From: Corynebacterium sp. TAE3-ERU16
GTDB lineage: Bacteria > Actinomycetota > Actinomycetes > Mycobacteriales > Mycobacteriaceae
DNA length: 64,000 nucleotides
NCBI RefSeq assembly: GCF_019209935.1
Contig: NZ_JAHUTN010000012.1
Coordinates: 27,306-91,305, forward strand
Direction of reading: 5' to 3'
Shown piece by piece: positions 34,083 through 42,387 of the stretch; positions within the stretch are counted from its first letter, which is position 1, and each line of letters starts with the position of its first letter. Made by a program: the position numbers and the translations under genes. The notes below the pieces were generated by a model that was not told where the DNA came from, did no database searches, and saw only the letters and a program-made list of their open reading frames with translations.

Positions 34083-35456
34083 TTGCGCACATTCAACCGT
34101 CTCCGCCTCACGAGCACAGCCGTGCTCGCCACCTCTGCGGTCGTATTCGGAGCCCTCGCCCCGGTGGCCACAGCGTCTGAGCCACCCGTACTGTCAAAAC
34201 CCTACGAATGGACCGAGGACTTCGACTCCGCTGACGCCCTCGACGGCTGGTTGATCTTCAACCAGCCCGACTATTTGAATAAGAACGTCACGGTGACCCC
34301 GGACGCGGTCGAGGTCAGGGACGGAATGCTGGTAATCACCACCGCACGTCACTGCATCGAAAAAGACGGCGACCCTCTGACAGACGCCAATATCGTCGAA
34401 ACTCCGTGCCCGGAGAACATGATCACCCGGTACACCACGGGTCGGCTCCACAGCGACTGGGTCGCATCCGGGCTTTTCACCGTGAACGTGAGAGCGAAGT
34501 TCCACACCGGCGGCGTCAAGGGTGTCCGAAGTGCGATCTGGATGCAGAATGACCAACCGGCCTGCCGCGCGGGAGCGACCGACAGCAGCTACGGGGAGCT
34601 CGACATCATCGAGCACTACTCATGGCCCTGGCGATCGAAGCACTCTCCGGCGACGGTCCACTTCGGCTGCAACGAGTCAGGAACCATCCGCGATGGTCGG
34701 GTGTTCTCCGAGGGAAAGGACATAGCGGAGAACTGGCACACGTGGACACTGCAGACGACGACGGATGATCTCCGCTTCTCCATAGACGGGAAACCCATCC
34801 TGCACGAGAGCGGTCCCCCATTCGACGAGAAGGAGCACATCACTCCTGCAGACCTGGACATCTCGGGCGAGAAGTACCGCGAGATCCTCTCCCGTCCATA
34901 CCGACTCATCCTGAATCAGTATGTCGAGGTCAAGGACTGGGCACATCCCGCATCGGATTCGGATCCGTTCCCGGTGCGCCAGATGTTCGTCGACAGCATC
35001 TCCCTCAAGGGGCAGCCGTTCACCACCGACGAACCGACCACCCCGGCCACGCCGACCGACGAACCGACCACCCCGGCCACGCCGACCGACGAACCGACCA
35101 CCCCGGCCACGCCGACCGACGAACCGACCACCCCGGCCACGCCGACCGACGAACCCACCACCCCGGCCACGCCGACCGACGAACCCACCACCCCGGCCAC
35201 GCCGACCGACGAACCCACCACCCCGGCCACGCCGACCGACGAACCCACCACCCCGGCCACGCCGACCGACGAACCTCCGGTTCCGGGCTCCTCCACCCCG
35301 ACAGGTCAGAACAGCTGGACACTCCTGGGTGGGGCTTTCACCGCGATCATCGGAGCGCTGTCTGTGTTCACTCTGGTTGCACTTCCGATCATCGGCTGGC
35401 TTCATTCCACAGTTCAACTGAATGCGCTTCTGCGGTCCATCGGCTTCCGGATGTGA
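34083..35456 (+). CDS. Secreted, membrane-anchored GH16-family glycoside hydrolase with Thr-Pro repeat stalk
   Basis: The product is 457 residues from the TTG at 34083, preceded by GGAG at six bases; this gives a compact signal peptide ending at VATASEPP. An upstream in-frame GTG at 33996 would add 29 unusual residues. The GH16-like domain spans about residues 40-310 and has the catalytic block GELDIIEHY (ExDxxE), with Trp-rich sandwich strands around it. A stalk of eight TDEPTTPATP units follows, then one hydrophobic segment (TAIIGALSVFTLVALPIIGW) and a short tail. There is no LPXTG signal. GH16 enzymes cut beta-glucans or galactans; the target is unknown. The region upstream (33930-34060) is AT-richer than its neighbours. 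Confidence 0.82.
   Translation: MRTFNRLRLTSTAVLATSAVVFGALAPVATASEPPVLSKPYEWTEDFDSADALDGWLIFNQPDYLNKNVTVTPDAVEVRDGMLVITTARHCIEKDGDPLTDANIVETPCPENMITRYTTGRLHSDWVASGLFTVNVRAKFHTGGVKGVRSAIWMQNDQPACRAGATDSSYGELDIIEHYSWPWRSKHSPATVHFGCNESGTIRDGRVFSEGKDIAENWHTWTLQTTTDDLRFSIDGKPILHESGPPFDEKEHITPADLDISGEKYREILSRPYRLILNQYVEVKDWAHPASDSDPFPVRQMFVDSISLKGQPFTTDEPTTPATPTDEPTTPATPTDEPTTPATPTDEPTTPATPTDEPTTPATPTDEPTTPATPTDEPTTPATPTDEPTTPATPTDEPPVPGSSTPTGQNSWTLLGGAFTAIIGALSVFTLVALPIIGWLHSTVQLNALLRSIGFRM
35025..35264 (+). repeat. Eight in-frame 30-bp tandem repeats encoding TDEPTTPATP
   Basis: Eight near-identical 30-bp units lie head to tail and encode a 10-residue Thr/Pro/Asp unit, followed by a partial ninth. 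Units 1-4 have GAACCG and units 5-8 have GAACCC; otherwise they look the same. They form the stalk between the enzyme domain and the membrane anchor of the GH16 protein. Confidence 0.95.
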
Positions 35457-35478
35457 CCGGACAGGACCCCAGATGAAT

Positions 35479-35519
35479 GAGGGACCGGGTACCACTTTCG
35501 CGGTGGTCCCCGGTCTCTC
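35479..35519. terminator. Terminator hairpin between GH16 gene and msrA
   Basis: Arms GAGGGACCGGGTACCAC and GTGGTCCCCGGTCTCTC pair with two mismatches around a short loop, and CCGCTTTT follows on the plus strand. It can serve the GH16 gene and, from the other side, msrA. Confidence 0.7.
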
Positions 35520-35563
35520 CCGCTTTTCCAGGAATTTTCCGGAGGCTGTGTGGCCCACGGCAT

Positions 35564-36256
35564 TCAGTCGCGTTCCGTCTGCTCCGGCACCCCGCAGGCG
35601 ACCCCGGTGGAGTGGTGTGGACAGTACCCCCCGGGATTCTTGTGCAGGTACTGCTGGTGGTGGTCCTCGGCGCGGTAGTAGTCCCCGGCGGGCGTCTCCG
35701 CGAGCGGGAGAATCTCGGTCGTGACGGGACCGTAGCCTGCGCCCGCCAGCCGTTCCCCGTAGTCGGTGACCATCGCCCGGATCATGTCGGCGTCGGCACG
35801 GGCACGCTCGGGGCCACCCGTGGTGTAGAAGGCGGACCGGTACTGGGTGCCCACGTCGTTCCCCTGGCGGAAACCCTGGGTGGGATCGTGCGCCTCGAGG
35901 GCGGTGGCGACGATCTGCGGCAGCGCCACACGGGCCGGATCGAACACCACTTCGACGACCTCCGCGTGACCCGTACGGCCCGTGCAGACCTCCCGGTAGG
36001 TGGGATTGGGCGTGTAGCCGCCGGCGTAGCCGACGGAGGTCGACTCCACCCCCTCGAGTTCCCAGAAGATCTTCTCGGCACCCCAGAAACAACCGATCCC
36101 GATGAGGACGCTGGACTGTCCGTCCCGCCACGGGCCCGTGACCGGGGTCCCGAGAACCGCGTGCGGGTGCGGCTCATCCAGGACCGGGCTCCGACCCCCC
36201 TTGAGAGCATCATCTGCGGTGACCATCTCGGGCTCGCGCCCCATCAACCATCCCAT
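35564..36256 (-). CDS. msrA: Peptide-methionine (S)-S-oxide reductase
   Basis: The product is 230 residues and repairs methionine S-sulfoxide in proteins. The catalytic motif GCFWGAEKIFW lies at about residues 54-64. GYAGGYTPNPTYREVCTGRTGHAEVVEV and YRAEDHHQQYLHKNPGGYC follow, the last with a probable resolving Cys. A second Cys near the C-terminus (VACGVPEQ) can recycle it. A 45-residue N-terminal extension before the fold is usual for this actinobacterial form. AAAGGGG precedes the ATG. It is divergent from sodA, and both serve oxidative-stress defence. Confidence 0.95.
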   Translation of the reverse strand: MGWLMGREPEMVTADDALKGGRSPVLDEPHPHAVLGTPVTGPWRDGQSSVLIGIGCFWGAEKIFWELEGVESTSVGYAGGYTPNPTYREVCTGRTGHAEVVEVVFDPARVALPQIVATALEAHDPTQGFRQGNDVGTQYRSAFYTTGGPERARADADMIRAMVTDYGERLAGAGYGPVTTEILPLAETPAGDYYRAEDHHQQYLHKNPGGYCPHHSTGVACGVPEQTERD

Positions 36257-36292
36257 GTCGGGCCCCTTTCTCGGTGCATGTTCGTGACCACC

Positions 36293-36413
36293 ACCCTAGG
36301 CGGTGGAACGGGGGGATGGTGTTTCCACGGAATTACCCCTAACCGGGGGAATTGGTGCTTAGCGGCAGGCGACAGGCACAGGGGACTGATGTTCGGCCGA
36401 ACGTACTTATAAC
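36293..36413. promoter_or_regulatory. msrA/sodA intergenic control region with two dyads
   Basis: The 257-base gap between the msrA and sodA starts holds a minus-strand TAGGGT at 36293-36298 for msrA, a near-perfect dyad AATTACCCC/GGGGGAATT (36331-36339 and 36345-36353), and a perfect 12-bp palindrome GTTCGGCCGAAC (36391-36402). TATAAC at 36408-36413 follows the palindrome closely, a possible -10 for sodA. A second candidate -10 for sodA is TATCAT at 36453-36458. Confidence 0.45.
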
Positions 36414-36513
36414 AATTTCGTGCTAGATGTGTGACGTTATTCTGTCTTGACCTATCATGGGGGCCACGGCGCGGACCTGTTCCGCGCTCCGTCTTATACG
36501 AAAGGATTTTCAC

Positions 36514-37122
36514 ATGACCACCTACTACGAGCTCCCCGAGCTGGATTACGACTACGATGCCCTCGAGCCGCACATCTCCGCCGAGATCATGGAGCTGCAC
36601 CACTCCAAGCATCACGCCAACTACGTCAAGGGTGCCAACGCGGCCATGGAGGCACTCGCCAAGGCCCGCGAGAACGGCACCATCGGTGATGAGGTCACCG
36701 CACTGTCGAAGAACCTCGCCTTCAACCTCGGTGGCCACACCAACCACTCCATCTTCTGGAAGAACCTCTCCCCCAACGGTGGCGGCGAGCCCACCGGTGA
36801 GCTGGCCGAGGCCATCGAGCGGGACTTCGGTTCCTTCGAGAAGTTCAAGGAGCACTTCTCCGGTGCCGCGCTGGGCCTGCAGGGCTCCGGCTGGGCGGTC
36901 CTGGGTTACGACCACATCGGCGGCCGCCTCGTCGTCGAGCAGCTGACCGATCAGCAGGGCAACATCTCCGCCAACCTGACCCCGCTGCTCATGCTGGACA
37001 TGTGGGAGCACGCCTTCTACCTCCAGTACAAGAACGTCAAGGCCGACTACGTCAAGGCCGTGTGGAACGTCTTCAACTGGGACGATGTCGCCGAGCGTTA
37101 CGCCGGCGCCGCCAAGAAGTAG
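36514..37122 (+). CDS. sodA: Superoxide dismutase, Mn/Fe family
   Basis: The product is 202 residues and converts superoxide to peroxide and oxygen. Metal ligands fit the family: His in [13 protein letters not shown] (residue about 28), His in [12 protein letters not shown] (about 76), and Asp/His in [14 protein letters not shown] (about 163-167). GGEPTGEL and the [10 protein letters not shown] block are standard. AAAGGA seven bases before the ATG at 36514 sets the start. There is no signal peptide. Mn versus Fe cannot be settled by reading. A clean intrinsic terminator follows. Confidence 0.96.
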   Translation: MTTYYELPELDYDYDALEPHISAEIMELHHSKHHANYVKGANAAMEALAKARENGTIGDEVTALSKNLAFNLGGHTNHSIFWKNLSPNGGGEPTGELAEAIERDFGSFEKFKEHFSGAALGLQGSGWAVLGYDHIGGRLVVEQLTDQQGNISANLTPLLMLDMWEHAFYLQYKNVKADYVKAVWNVFNWDDVAERYAGAAKK

Positions 37123-37135
37123 GCTCCACGGATCC

Positions 37136-37166
37136 AACCGCCCACCATCTTCGGTGGGCGGTTTTT
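37136..37166 (+). terminator. Intrinsic terminator of sodA
   Basis: An 11-bp perfect stem (AACCGCCCACC / GGTGGGCGGTT) with a 6-base loop is followed by a T-run. Confidence 0.92.
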
Positions 37167-37195
37167 CCGTGGTCGGATCCCGCGGAAAGGGTCCG

Positions 37196-38032
37196 CTAGG
37201 CGACCCCGGTGAGACGTCGTCGCCCGACCGGGACGATGAGCGGTCTGTCCGACACGGGATCCGGCAGGATCCGGGCGTTCAGGCCGAACACGGAATCCAG
37301 CAGCTCCTCGGTGACGATGTCCGCGGGATCCCCCTGGGCGACGACGGCGCCGTCGCGCATGACCACGAGATTGTCGCTGTAGCGGCAGGCCAGAGCGAGA
37401 TCGTGGAGGACCATGACCACCGTCCTGCCGTGGTCCGCCTGCATCGAGTCGATCAGGTCCAGCACGTCGAGGGAGTGGGCGAGGTCGAGATAGGTGGTCG
37501 GTTCGTCGAGGAGCAGGATGTCGGTCTGCTGGGCCAGCGCCATGGAGAGCCACACCCGCTGACGCTGGCCACCGGACAGTGAGTCCACCGCGCGGTCCGC
37601 GAGATCGGCCACGCCTGTCAGCTCGAGTGCCTCCCGGACCGCGTCATCGTCGTCAGCCGCCCACTGGCGGATCCAGCTTCGGTGCGGGTGCCTGCCGAGC
37701 ACGACGAGATCGGCGACCAGGACACCCTCCGGCGCCACCGGATTCTGCGGGAGAACCCCCAACCTGCGGGCGAGGACCCTGGACGGGACCCGGGACAGGG
37801 GTGTCCCGTCGATGGTCACCTCGCCCGCACGGAGGGGAAGCAGCCGGCACAGGGCCTTCAGGAGCGTTGACTTCCCGCATCCGTTGGGGCCGATCACGGA
37901 GGTGACCGCGCCTCTCGGTATGTCGATGTCCAGACCGCTGATGACGCGATGGTCCCGGTACCCGACATCGATACCCCGGGCGGTGAGCGCGGTGGCACCC
38001 GGCGCGGTGTGGGTGTGCGTGTCGGTGTTCAC
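37196..38032 (-). CDS. Iron-siderophore ABC transporter ATPase (FepC/FecE type)
   Basis: The product is 278 residues. Walker A GPNGCGKST (near residue 52), signature LSGGQRQRVWLSMAL, Walker B ILLLDEPTTYLDLAH and the VLHDLALACRYSDNLVVMRDG switch region match the FecE/FepC group precisely, including the TTYLDLAH form. It energises siderophore import through the two FecCD permeases encoded just upstream. Its ATG overlaps the stop of the preceding permease gene by 4 bases, and it is the last gene of the operon. Confidence 0.95.
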   Translation of the reverse strand: MNTDTHTHTAPGATALTARGIDVGYRDHRVISGLDIDIPRGAVTSVIGPNGCGKSTLLKALCRLLPLRAGEVTIDGTPLSRVPSRVLARRLGVLPQNPVAPEGVLVADLVVLGRHPHRSWIRQWAADDDDAVREALELTGVADLADRAVDSLSGGQRQRVWLSMALAQQTDILLLDEPTTYLDLAHSLDVLDLIDSMQADHGRTVVMVLHDLALACRYSDNLVVMRDGAVVAQGDPADIVTEELLDSVFGLNARILPDPVSDRPLIVPVGRRRLTGVA

Positions 38033-39138
38033 AGGGTGACCTTTCGGTTGGTCCGGATGAGCAGAAAGATGAGGAAGGGGCCGCCGATCGCGGCGGTCGC
38101 GACCCCGACTGGCAGGGTCCAGGGCAGCACGCTGCCGGTGACGATGTCCGCGGCGAGGATGATGATGGCCCCGGTCAGTGCGCCGGCCGCCAGTGGCGGC
38201 GTGGGGGAACCGGTCAACAGCCTCGCCACCTGCGGTGAGACGAAGGCGACGAATCCGATGGGGCCCGCCGCTGCGACGGTCACCGATGTCAGTGCGATCG
38301 CCACGAGCAGCACGAGGGCCTGGGTGACCGTGACACGGACGCCGAGACCGACGGAGAGATCACGCCCGAAGTGAAGTGGCCTGAGGTCGAACGCCGAGAC
38401 GAGCAGGACCGGTACGGAGACCAGGAACACGATGACCAGAGGAACGAACTCGGGCCATCCACGTCCGTTCAGGGAACCGGTCAGCCACAGCGTGGCCTGC
38501 TCCGCACGACGGATGTCGGCGATGACTAGCAGCCAGGTGACCAGCGACCCCAGGAGCGCATTGACGCCGATGCCGATGAGTACGAGGCGGTAGGGGTCGA
38601 CCCCGTTCTTCAGCGCCAGCAGATAGATCACCACCGCGGTAGCCAGACCGCCGCACAGTGCGGCCACAGGCACACCGATCAGCACACCCGCGATGCTGAC
38701 ACCCGATCCACCGAGGACGATCACCGCAACCGCGGCGACCGACGCGCCCATCGAGATACCGAGGATGTCCGGTGACGCGAGGGCGTTCCGGGCGATGGAC
38801 TGGGTGATCGCCCCCGACACCCCCAGGCACAGTCCGATGACGACAGCGACCAGTGCGCGCCCCAACCGCCACTGGACGACGATCGTCCGCTCGATGTCGG
38901 TTCCGCCTCCGGCGACGATCACCGGGACCCGGGTGACCGACACGGGATAGTCACCACGGCTGAGTGCGACGGCGAGGAGAACCAGCAGCACCGACGTGAG
39001 CACCAGCACAACGACGAGCCCCCGCCATCTGACCCGCGCCGTCGGCAGCGGCCAGATGAGCTCACTGTTCCGGGGCAGGATCCGCTGTCCCGCGGTGGCC
39101 GGGAAACCGTCGTGTGTGTCACTGATTCGATCGTTCAC
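38029..39138 (-). CDS. Iron-siderophore ABC transporter permease (FecCD family)
   Basis: The product is 369 residues. About nine or ten hydrophobic segments follow a 35-residue polar lead. GRALVAVVIGLCLGVSGAITQSIARNALASPDILG is the typical FecCD block, and AAGPIGFVAFVSPQVARLL is the conserved cytoplasmic coupling loop. The GTG at 39138 overlaps the stop of the preceding permease gene (GTGA), so I prefer it to a longer upstream opening. It pairs with the other permease to form the membrane channel. Confidence 0.94.
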   Translation of the reverse strand: MNDRISDTHDGFPATAGQRILPRNSELIWPLPTARVRWRGLVVVLVLTSVLLVLLAVALSRGDYPVSVTRVPVIVAGGGTDIERTIVVQWRLGRALVAVVIGLCLGVSGAITQSIARNALASPDILGISMGASVAAVAVIVLGGSGVSIAGVLIGVPVAALCGGLATAVVIYLLALKNGVDPYRLVLIGIGVNALLGSLVTWLLVIADIRRAEQATLWLTGSLNGRGWPEFVPLVIVFLVSVPVLLVSAFDLRPLHFGRDLSVGLGVRVTVTQALVLLVAIALTSVTVAAAGPIGFVAFVSPQVARLLTGSPTPPLAAGALTGAIIILAADIVTGSVLPWTLPVGVATAAIGGPFLIFLLIRTNRKVTL

Positions 39139-40208
39139 AGCGTCACCAGTCTCTTTCTCCGTACCAGGGCGATGAAGAAGGGGGCGCCGATCAGGGCGAG
39201 GACGATTCCCACCTGCAGCTCTCCGGGGCGGACGAGAGTCCGTCCGACGATATCCGCCACCACCAGAACGAGGGAACCGGTCAGCGCGGAGGCCGGTACG
39301 ATCCACCGGTAGTCGGGGCCGGTCATCGCCCGCACCACGTGGGGGACCATGAGTCCGAGGAAACCGATCGGGCCCACAGCCGCCGTGGCACCGCCCGCGA
39401 GCAGCGTGATCGCGGCGAAGCCGAGGAGTCGGGCCCTCACGACGTTCACCCCGAGCCCGGTAGCGACCTCGGTTCCCACGGTGAGGAGATTCAGTGTGGG
39501 CCCGCTCGCGAGGGCGATGAGGAACCCGACGATGAGGAGAGGTGCGACAGCGGACAGAATGCCCAGGTCCCTGCCGCTCACCGATCCCGCGTTCCAGAAC
39601 CTGAGTTTATCCATGGACGCCTCATCCATCAGGATGATCGCCGTGGTGACGGAACCGAAGAAGGCGGTGAGCGCCGCACCCGCGAGGATCAGACTCAGCG
39701 GATTCGCACCACCCCCACCGATCGCGGACACCGTGAACACGATGGCGGAGCCCAGGGCCGCCCCGATGAGTGCGGCCCACATGTAGACGTGGATGTCCCC
39801 GACCCGGAAGAGATACACGGTGAGCACGATTCCCAGTGCGGCACCGGCGGAAACCCCGAGTATCCCGGGATCCGCGAGCGGATTCCGGGTGTGTCCCTGG
39901 ATGAGTGCACCGGCGACCCCGAGAGCCGCGCCCGTGACGACGGCGAGGGCCGTGCGCGGTATCCGCTGCTCCCACACGATGATCCCGGTCTCCGTGTCGG
40001 TGCCGCCCCACACACGGAGCGACTCCCAGACGTCAGCCGCCGCGGTGATACGCGCACCGACATGCAGCGACAGCAGGACGGCGAGACAGAGTCCCACGGA
40101 CATCAGGAGCATGAGCGGCCCCCGGAGGGAGCGGAGACGGGTGACTCCGGAGGTGTCGGGACCGGATGCGTCGGCGCACCCGGATTCCGTCACCGACCGC
40201 GCGGTCAA
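39135..40208 (-). CDS. Iron-siderophore ABC transporter permease (FecCD family)
   Basis: The product is 357 residues from a TTG that overlaps the stop of the binding-protein gene (TTGA). A GTG at 40193 would give 352 residues, and neither has a good ribosome binding site. The 4-base overlap matches the other junctions of this operon. The family blocks PRTALAVVTGAALGVAGALIQGHTRNPLADPGILG and AVGPIGFLGLMVPHVVRAMTG are present, with about nine membrane segments. It forms the importer with the second permease and the ATPase. Confidence 0.92.
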   Translation of the reverse strand: MTARSVTESGCADASGPDTSGVTRLRSLRGPLMLLMSVGLCLAVLLSLHVGARITAAADVWESLRVWGGTDTETGIIVWEQRIPRTALAVVTGAALGVAGALIQGHTRNPLADPGILGVSAGAALGIVLTVYLFRVGDIHVYMWAALIGAALGSAIVFTVSAIGGGGANPLSLILAGAALTAFFGSVTTAIILMDEASMDKLRFWNAGSVSGRDLGILSAVAPLLIVGFLIALASGPTLNLLTVGTEVATGLGVNVVRARLLGFAAITLLAGGATAAVGPIGFLGLMVPHVVRAMTGPDYRWIVPASALTGSLVLVVADIVGRTLVRPGELQVGIVLALIGAPFFIALVRRKRLVTL

Positions 40209-41242
40209 TTGTCGTCGCGGTGATTGTCGACATCGAACATCTCGGCGACGTCGTCGAGCAGCAGCGGCGCGGCGAGCGGGGAGACGTTCATGTACCAGAC
40301 GCGGTCCCACACGGGCTTCTTCTCACCCCTGAGGTTGGCCCACAGGCTCCCCTCCATCACGGGCGCGACCTCCTCCTTCCAGGCGGGGTACCGGTCGGAG
40401 TCCTCCTCAGGTGCCATGTAGAGGATCAGGTCCGCATCGATGTCCCCCACGGTCTCCGCGGAGAAGTCCGTGAAGATCTCCTCCGGGGCGTCCTTCGGTG
40501 CGATCTGGTTCTCGGGACGGGGCAGACCGACGTCGGCGATGAGTGATCCCGGGAAGGAGGTGTCGCGGAACATCCGCATGTTGGGGGCCAGACGCACGAT
40601 GGAGACGGTGGGCCTGCCCTCCTTCGTCTCGATGTCTTCGCCGATGGCGTGCGCCCGATCGACGATTCCGTCGAGCACCTCGTGGGCCCGTTCCTCCATA
40701 CCCAGTGCCTTACCGGTGAGGATCAGGTTCTCCCGCCATGTCGTTCCGGCCTTCTCCGAGTACACGGTCGGTGCGATCTCGCTCAGCTGGTCGTAGAAGT
40801 CCTTGGACCGGTAGTCGCTGGAGAGGATGAGGTCGGGCTGCAGCGCGGCGACCATCTCGAGGCTGGGTTCCTTCACGTCCCCCACGTCGACGGCGTCAGC
40901 GACGAGCTTCTTCTGTTCCTCGGTCACGTACGGCGGAATTCCGGAGCCGTTGAAGCTGGCGTACCCGACGACGGAATCGTCACCGAGGGCGATGACGTTC
41001 TCCAGGTAGCTGTTGTCCAGGACGACGACTCGCTCGGGCTTCTTCTCCAGGGTCGTGGTCCCACGGAAGTGCTCGATCGTCACCGGGAAAGCCGTCTGTG
41101 CCTCCGATCCGGTGTCGGATGCCGCGGTGGTGGCGTTCCCCGCATCGGGACCGGTGGCCTCCTCCCCGGAATCGGTCGAGCACCCCGCGAGCAGGGAGAC
41201 GGTCAGTGCAACGGCGAGAGTCGCCTGAACCGGGTTCTTCAT
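40205..41242 (-). CDS. Iron-siderophore-binding lipoprotein
   Basis: The product is 345 residues. The signal peptide ends in SLLAGC, a clear lipobox, so the mature protein is anchored outside the membrane. A Thr/Ser/Glu-rich linker precedes the class III binding-protein fold. PERVVVLDNSYLENVIALG and PSLEMVAALQPDLILSS are the FepB-like blocks that contact the permeases. AGGAGA lies about eight bases before the ATG. The gene heads a four-gene operon and lies just downstream of a DtxR-like box. The siderophore type is unknown. Confidence 0.94.
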   Translation of the reverse strand: MKNPVQATLAVALTVSLLAGCSTDSGEEATGPDAGNATTAASDTGSEAQTAFPVTIEHFRGTTTLEKKPERVVVLDNSYLENVIALGDDSVVGYASFNGSGIPPYVTEEQKKLVADAVDVGDVKEPSLEMVAALQPDLILSSDYRSKDFYDQLSEIAPTVYSEKAGTTWRENLILTGKALGMEERAHEVLDGIVDRAHAIGEDIETKEGRPTVSIVRLAPNMRMFRDTSFPGSLIADVGLPRPENQIAPKDAPEEIFTDFSAETVGDIDADLILYMAPEEDSDRYPAWKEEVAPVMEGSLWANLRGEKKPVWDRVWYMNVSPLAAPLLLDDVAEMFDVDNHRDDN

Positions 41243-41309
41243 GATGGTTTTCTCCTGACGTAACGTTAAAGAAATGATTAATGCCGTACGATTTCGGCAC
41301 AAACGGTAG

Positions 41310-41328
41310 TTAGGTTACGCAATCCCAT
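41310..41328. promoter_or_regulatory. DtxR-like iron box upstream of the siderophore uptake operon
   Basis: TTAGGTTACGCAATCCCAT matches 13 of 19 positions of the DtxR consensus TTAGGTTAGCCTAACCTAA, with a perfect left half. On the minus strand TTGTGC and TAATCA with a 16-base spacer lie just downstream (41270-41300), a plausible promoter. Repression by iron-loaded DtxR is inferred. Confidence 0.6.
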
Positions 41329-41393
41329 CTTCTCGGGCAACGGGGTCAGCCCCAAGCAGGAAACGGTCGACGGCCTCATCAGGGGTTAACGGG

Positions 41394-42314
41394 TCAGGTA
41401 TCGCCCCCGGCGGCTGAAATAAACCCGCGGAACCGGTCCACCGGCGGCGCGGGTGCCGCCGCGGTCCGCCAGACCACACCGAGTTCGCGGTACGCCGGCG
41501 GATCCAGGGGGCGGAGCAGCAGGCCCGCCGGCGCCAGGTAGGGATCGTTCATCGGCAGCAGTGCCACCCCGAGCCCCGCGCTCACCAGCCCGGCGACGGT
41601 GCTGAGTTCCATCGACTCGAACACGAGATTCGGCCGGAAACCGGCCCCGGTGGTCAATTCCTCGAGCAACTGCCGGGTGCCGTAGCCGGCACGCATCCCG
41701 ATGAAGGGTTCCCCGGCCGCGGCCGACAGCGGCACCGGACCATTCTCCGCGGCGAGCCGATGCCCCTCCGGGACGGCGAGCGCCAGCGGCTGGCGGTGCA
41801 GGCGGAGCCATCCGAGTGCGGCACCGTCCCCGCGACTCTCGCCGGGGCGTGGCCCGACGAGCGCCAGGTCCGCGTCATCCCGGAGAACCCGCTCCACGAG
41901 CTGACGGGCGGCTCCCTGGTGGAGTTCGAACTGCACACCGGCGTGTTCCGCGCGGTAGGCGCGCAGCAGTCCAGGGACGAGCCAGGTCCCGAGGGAGTGC
42001 ATGAAGTCGATGCGCACGGTGCCGCGTTCCGGGTCCATGAGGCGCTCCATGTCCGTCCGGGCGGCGGTGAATCCGGCGCTGATGCGGCGGGCGTGACCGA
42101 GGAAGGCCCGTCCCCGGGTGTTCAGCGTCAGCGTCCGCCCGGCGCGGTCGAACAGGTTCGTACCGAGATCCTCCTCCAGCCGGGCGATTCTCCGGGATAG
42201 CGTCGGCTGGGGAATTCCGAGTTCTTCCGCGGTCGCGGTGAGATGCCCGGACTCCGCGAGGCGGATGAACGCATCGACGTCATCGAGCCGGGGTGAGGAA
42301 CGGCGTCGCATCAT
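41394..42314 (-). CDS. LysR-family transcriptional regulator
   Basis: The product is 306 residues. The N-terminal winged helix-turn-helix spans about residues 8-67 (FIRLAESGHLTATAEELGIPQPTLSRRIARLEEDLG, then LFDRAGRTLTLNTRG). The periplasmic-binding-like effector domain follows from about residue 95. It is divergent from an MFS transporter gene, the usual arrangement for a LysR regulator that controls its neighbour. A T-N11-A dyad sits in the shared 73-base gap. The inducer is unknown. Confidence 0.93.
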   Translation of the reverse strand: MMRRRSSPRLDDVDAFIRLAESGHLTATAEELGIPQPTLSRRIARLEEDLGTNLFDRAGRTLTLNTRGRAFLGHARRISAGFTAARTDMERLMDPERGTVRIDFMHSLGTWLVPGLLRAYRAEHAGVQFELHQGAARQLVERVLRDDADLALVGPRPGESRGDGAALGWLRLHRQPLALAVPEGHRLAAENGPVPLSAAAGEPFIGMRAGYGTRQLLEELTTGAGFRPNLVFESMELSTVAGLVSAGLGVALLPMNDPYLAPAGLLLRPLDPPAYRELGVVWRTAAAPAPPVDRFRGFISAAGGDT

Positions 42315-42323
42315 CGCCCTTTC

Positions 42324-42338
42324 ATGCGTTTAGTGCAT
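42324..42338. promoter_or_regulatory. LysR-type T-N11-A dyad
   Basis: ATGC and GCAT flank seven bases (42324-42338), satisfying the T-N11-A rule. It lies between the divergent LysR and MFS genes, close to the regulator's start. Confidence 0.5.
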
Positions 42339-42387
42339 CATTTTCCCGCTTTATCCACATTTTACTAATTACCTGACGCACGGCACG

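Noticed and set aside
35025..35264. Regular 30-bp repeats as a CRISPR array
   Set aside because: There are no spacers; the units are contiguous and in frame within a coding region.
35284..35456. Sortase cell-wall sorting signal at the end of the GH16 protein
   Set aside because: No LPXTG or LAXTG motif precedes the hydrophobic segment, so a simple membrane anchor is more likely.
34677..36131. Long minus-strand open frame with RGRGGGFVGRR repeats
   Set aside because: It is the antisense translation of the GH16 Thr-Pro repeats and part of msrA in another frame; no start signal.
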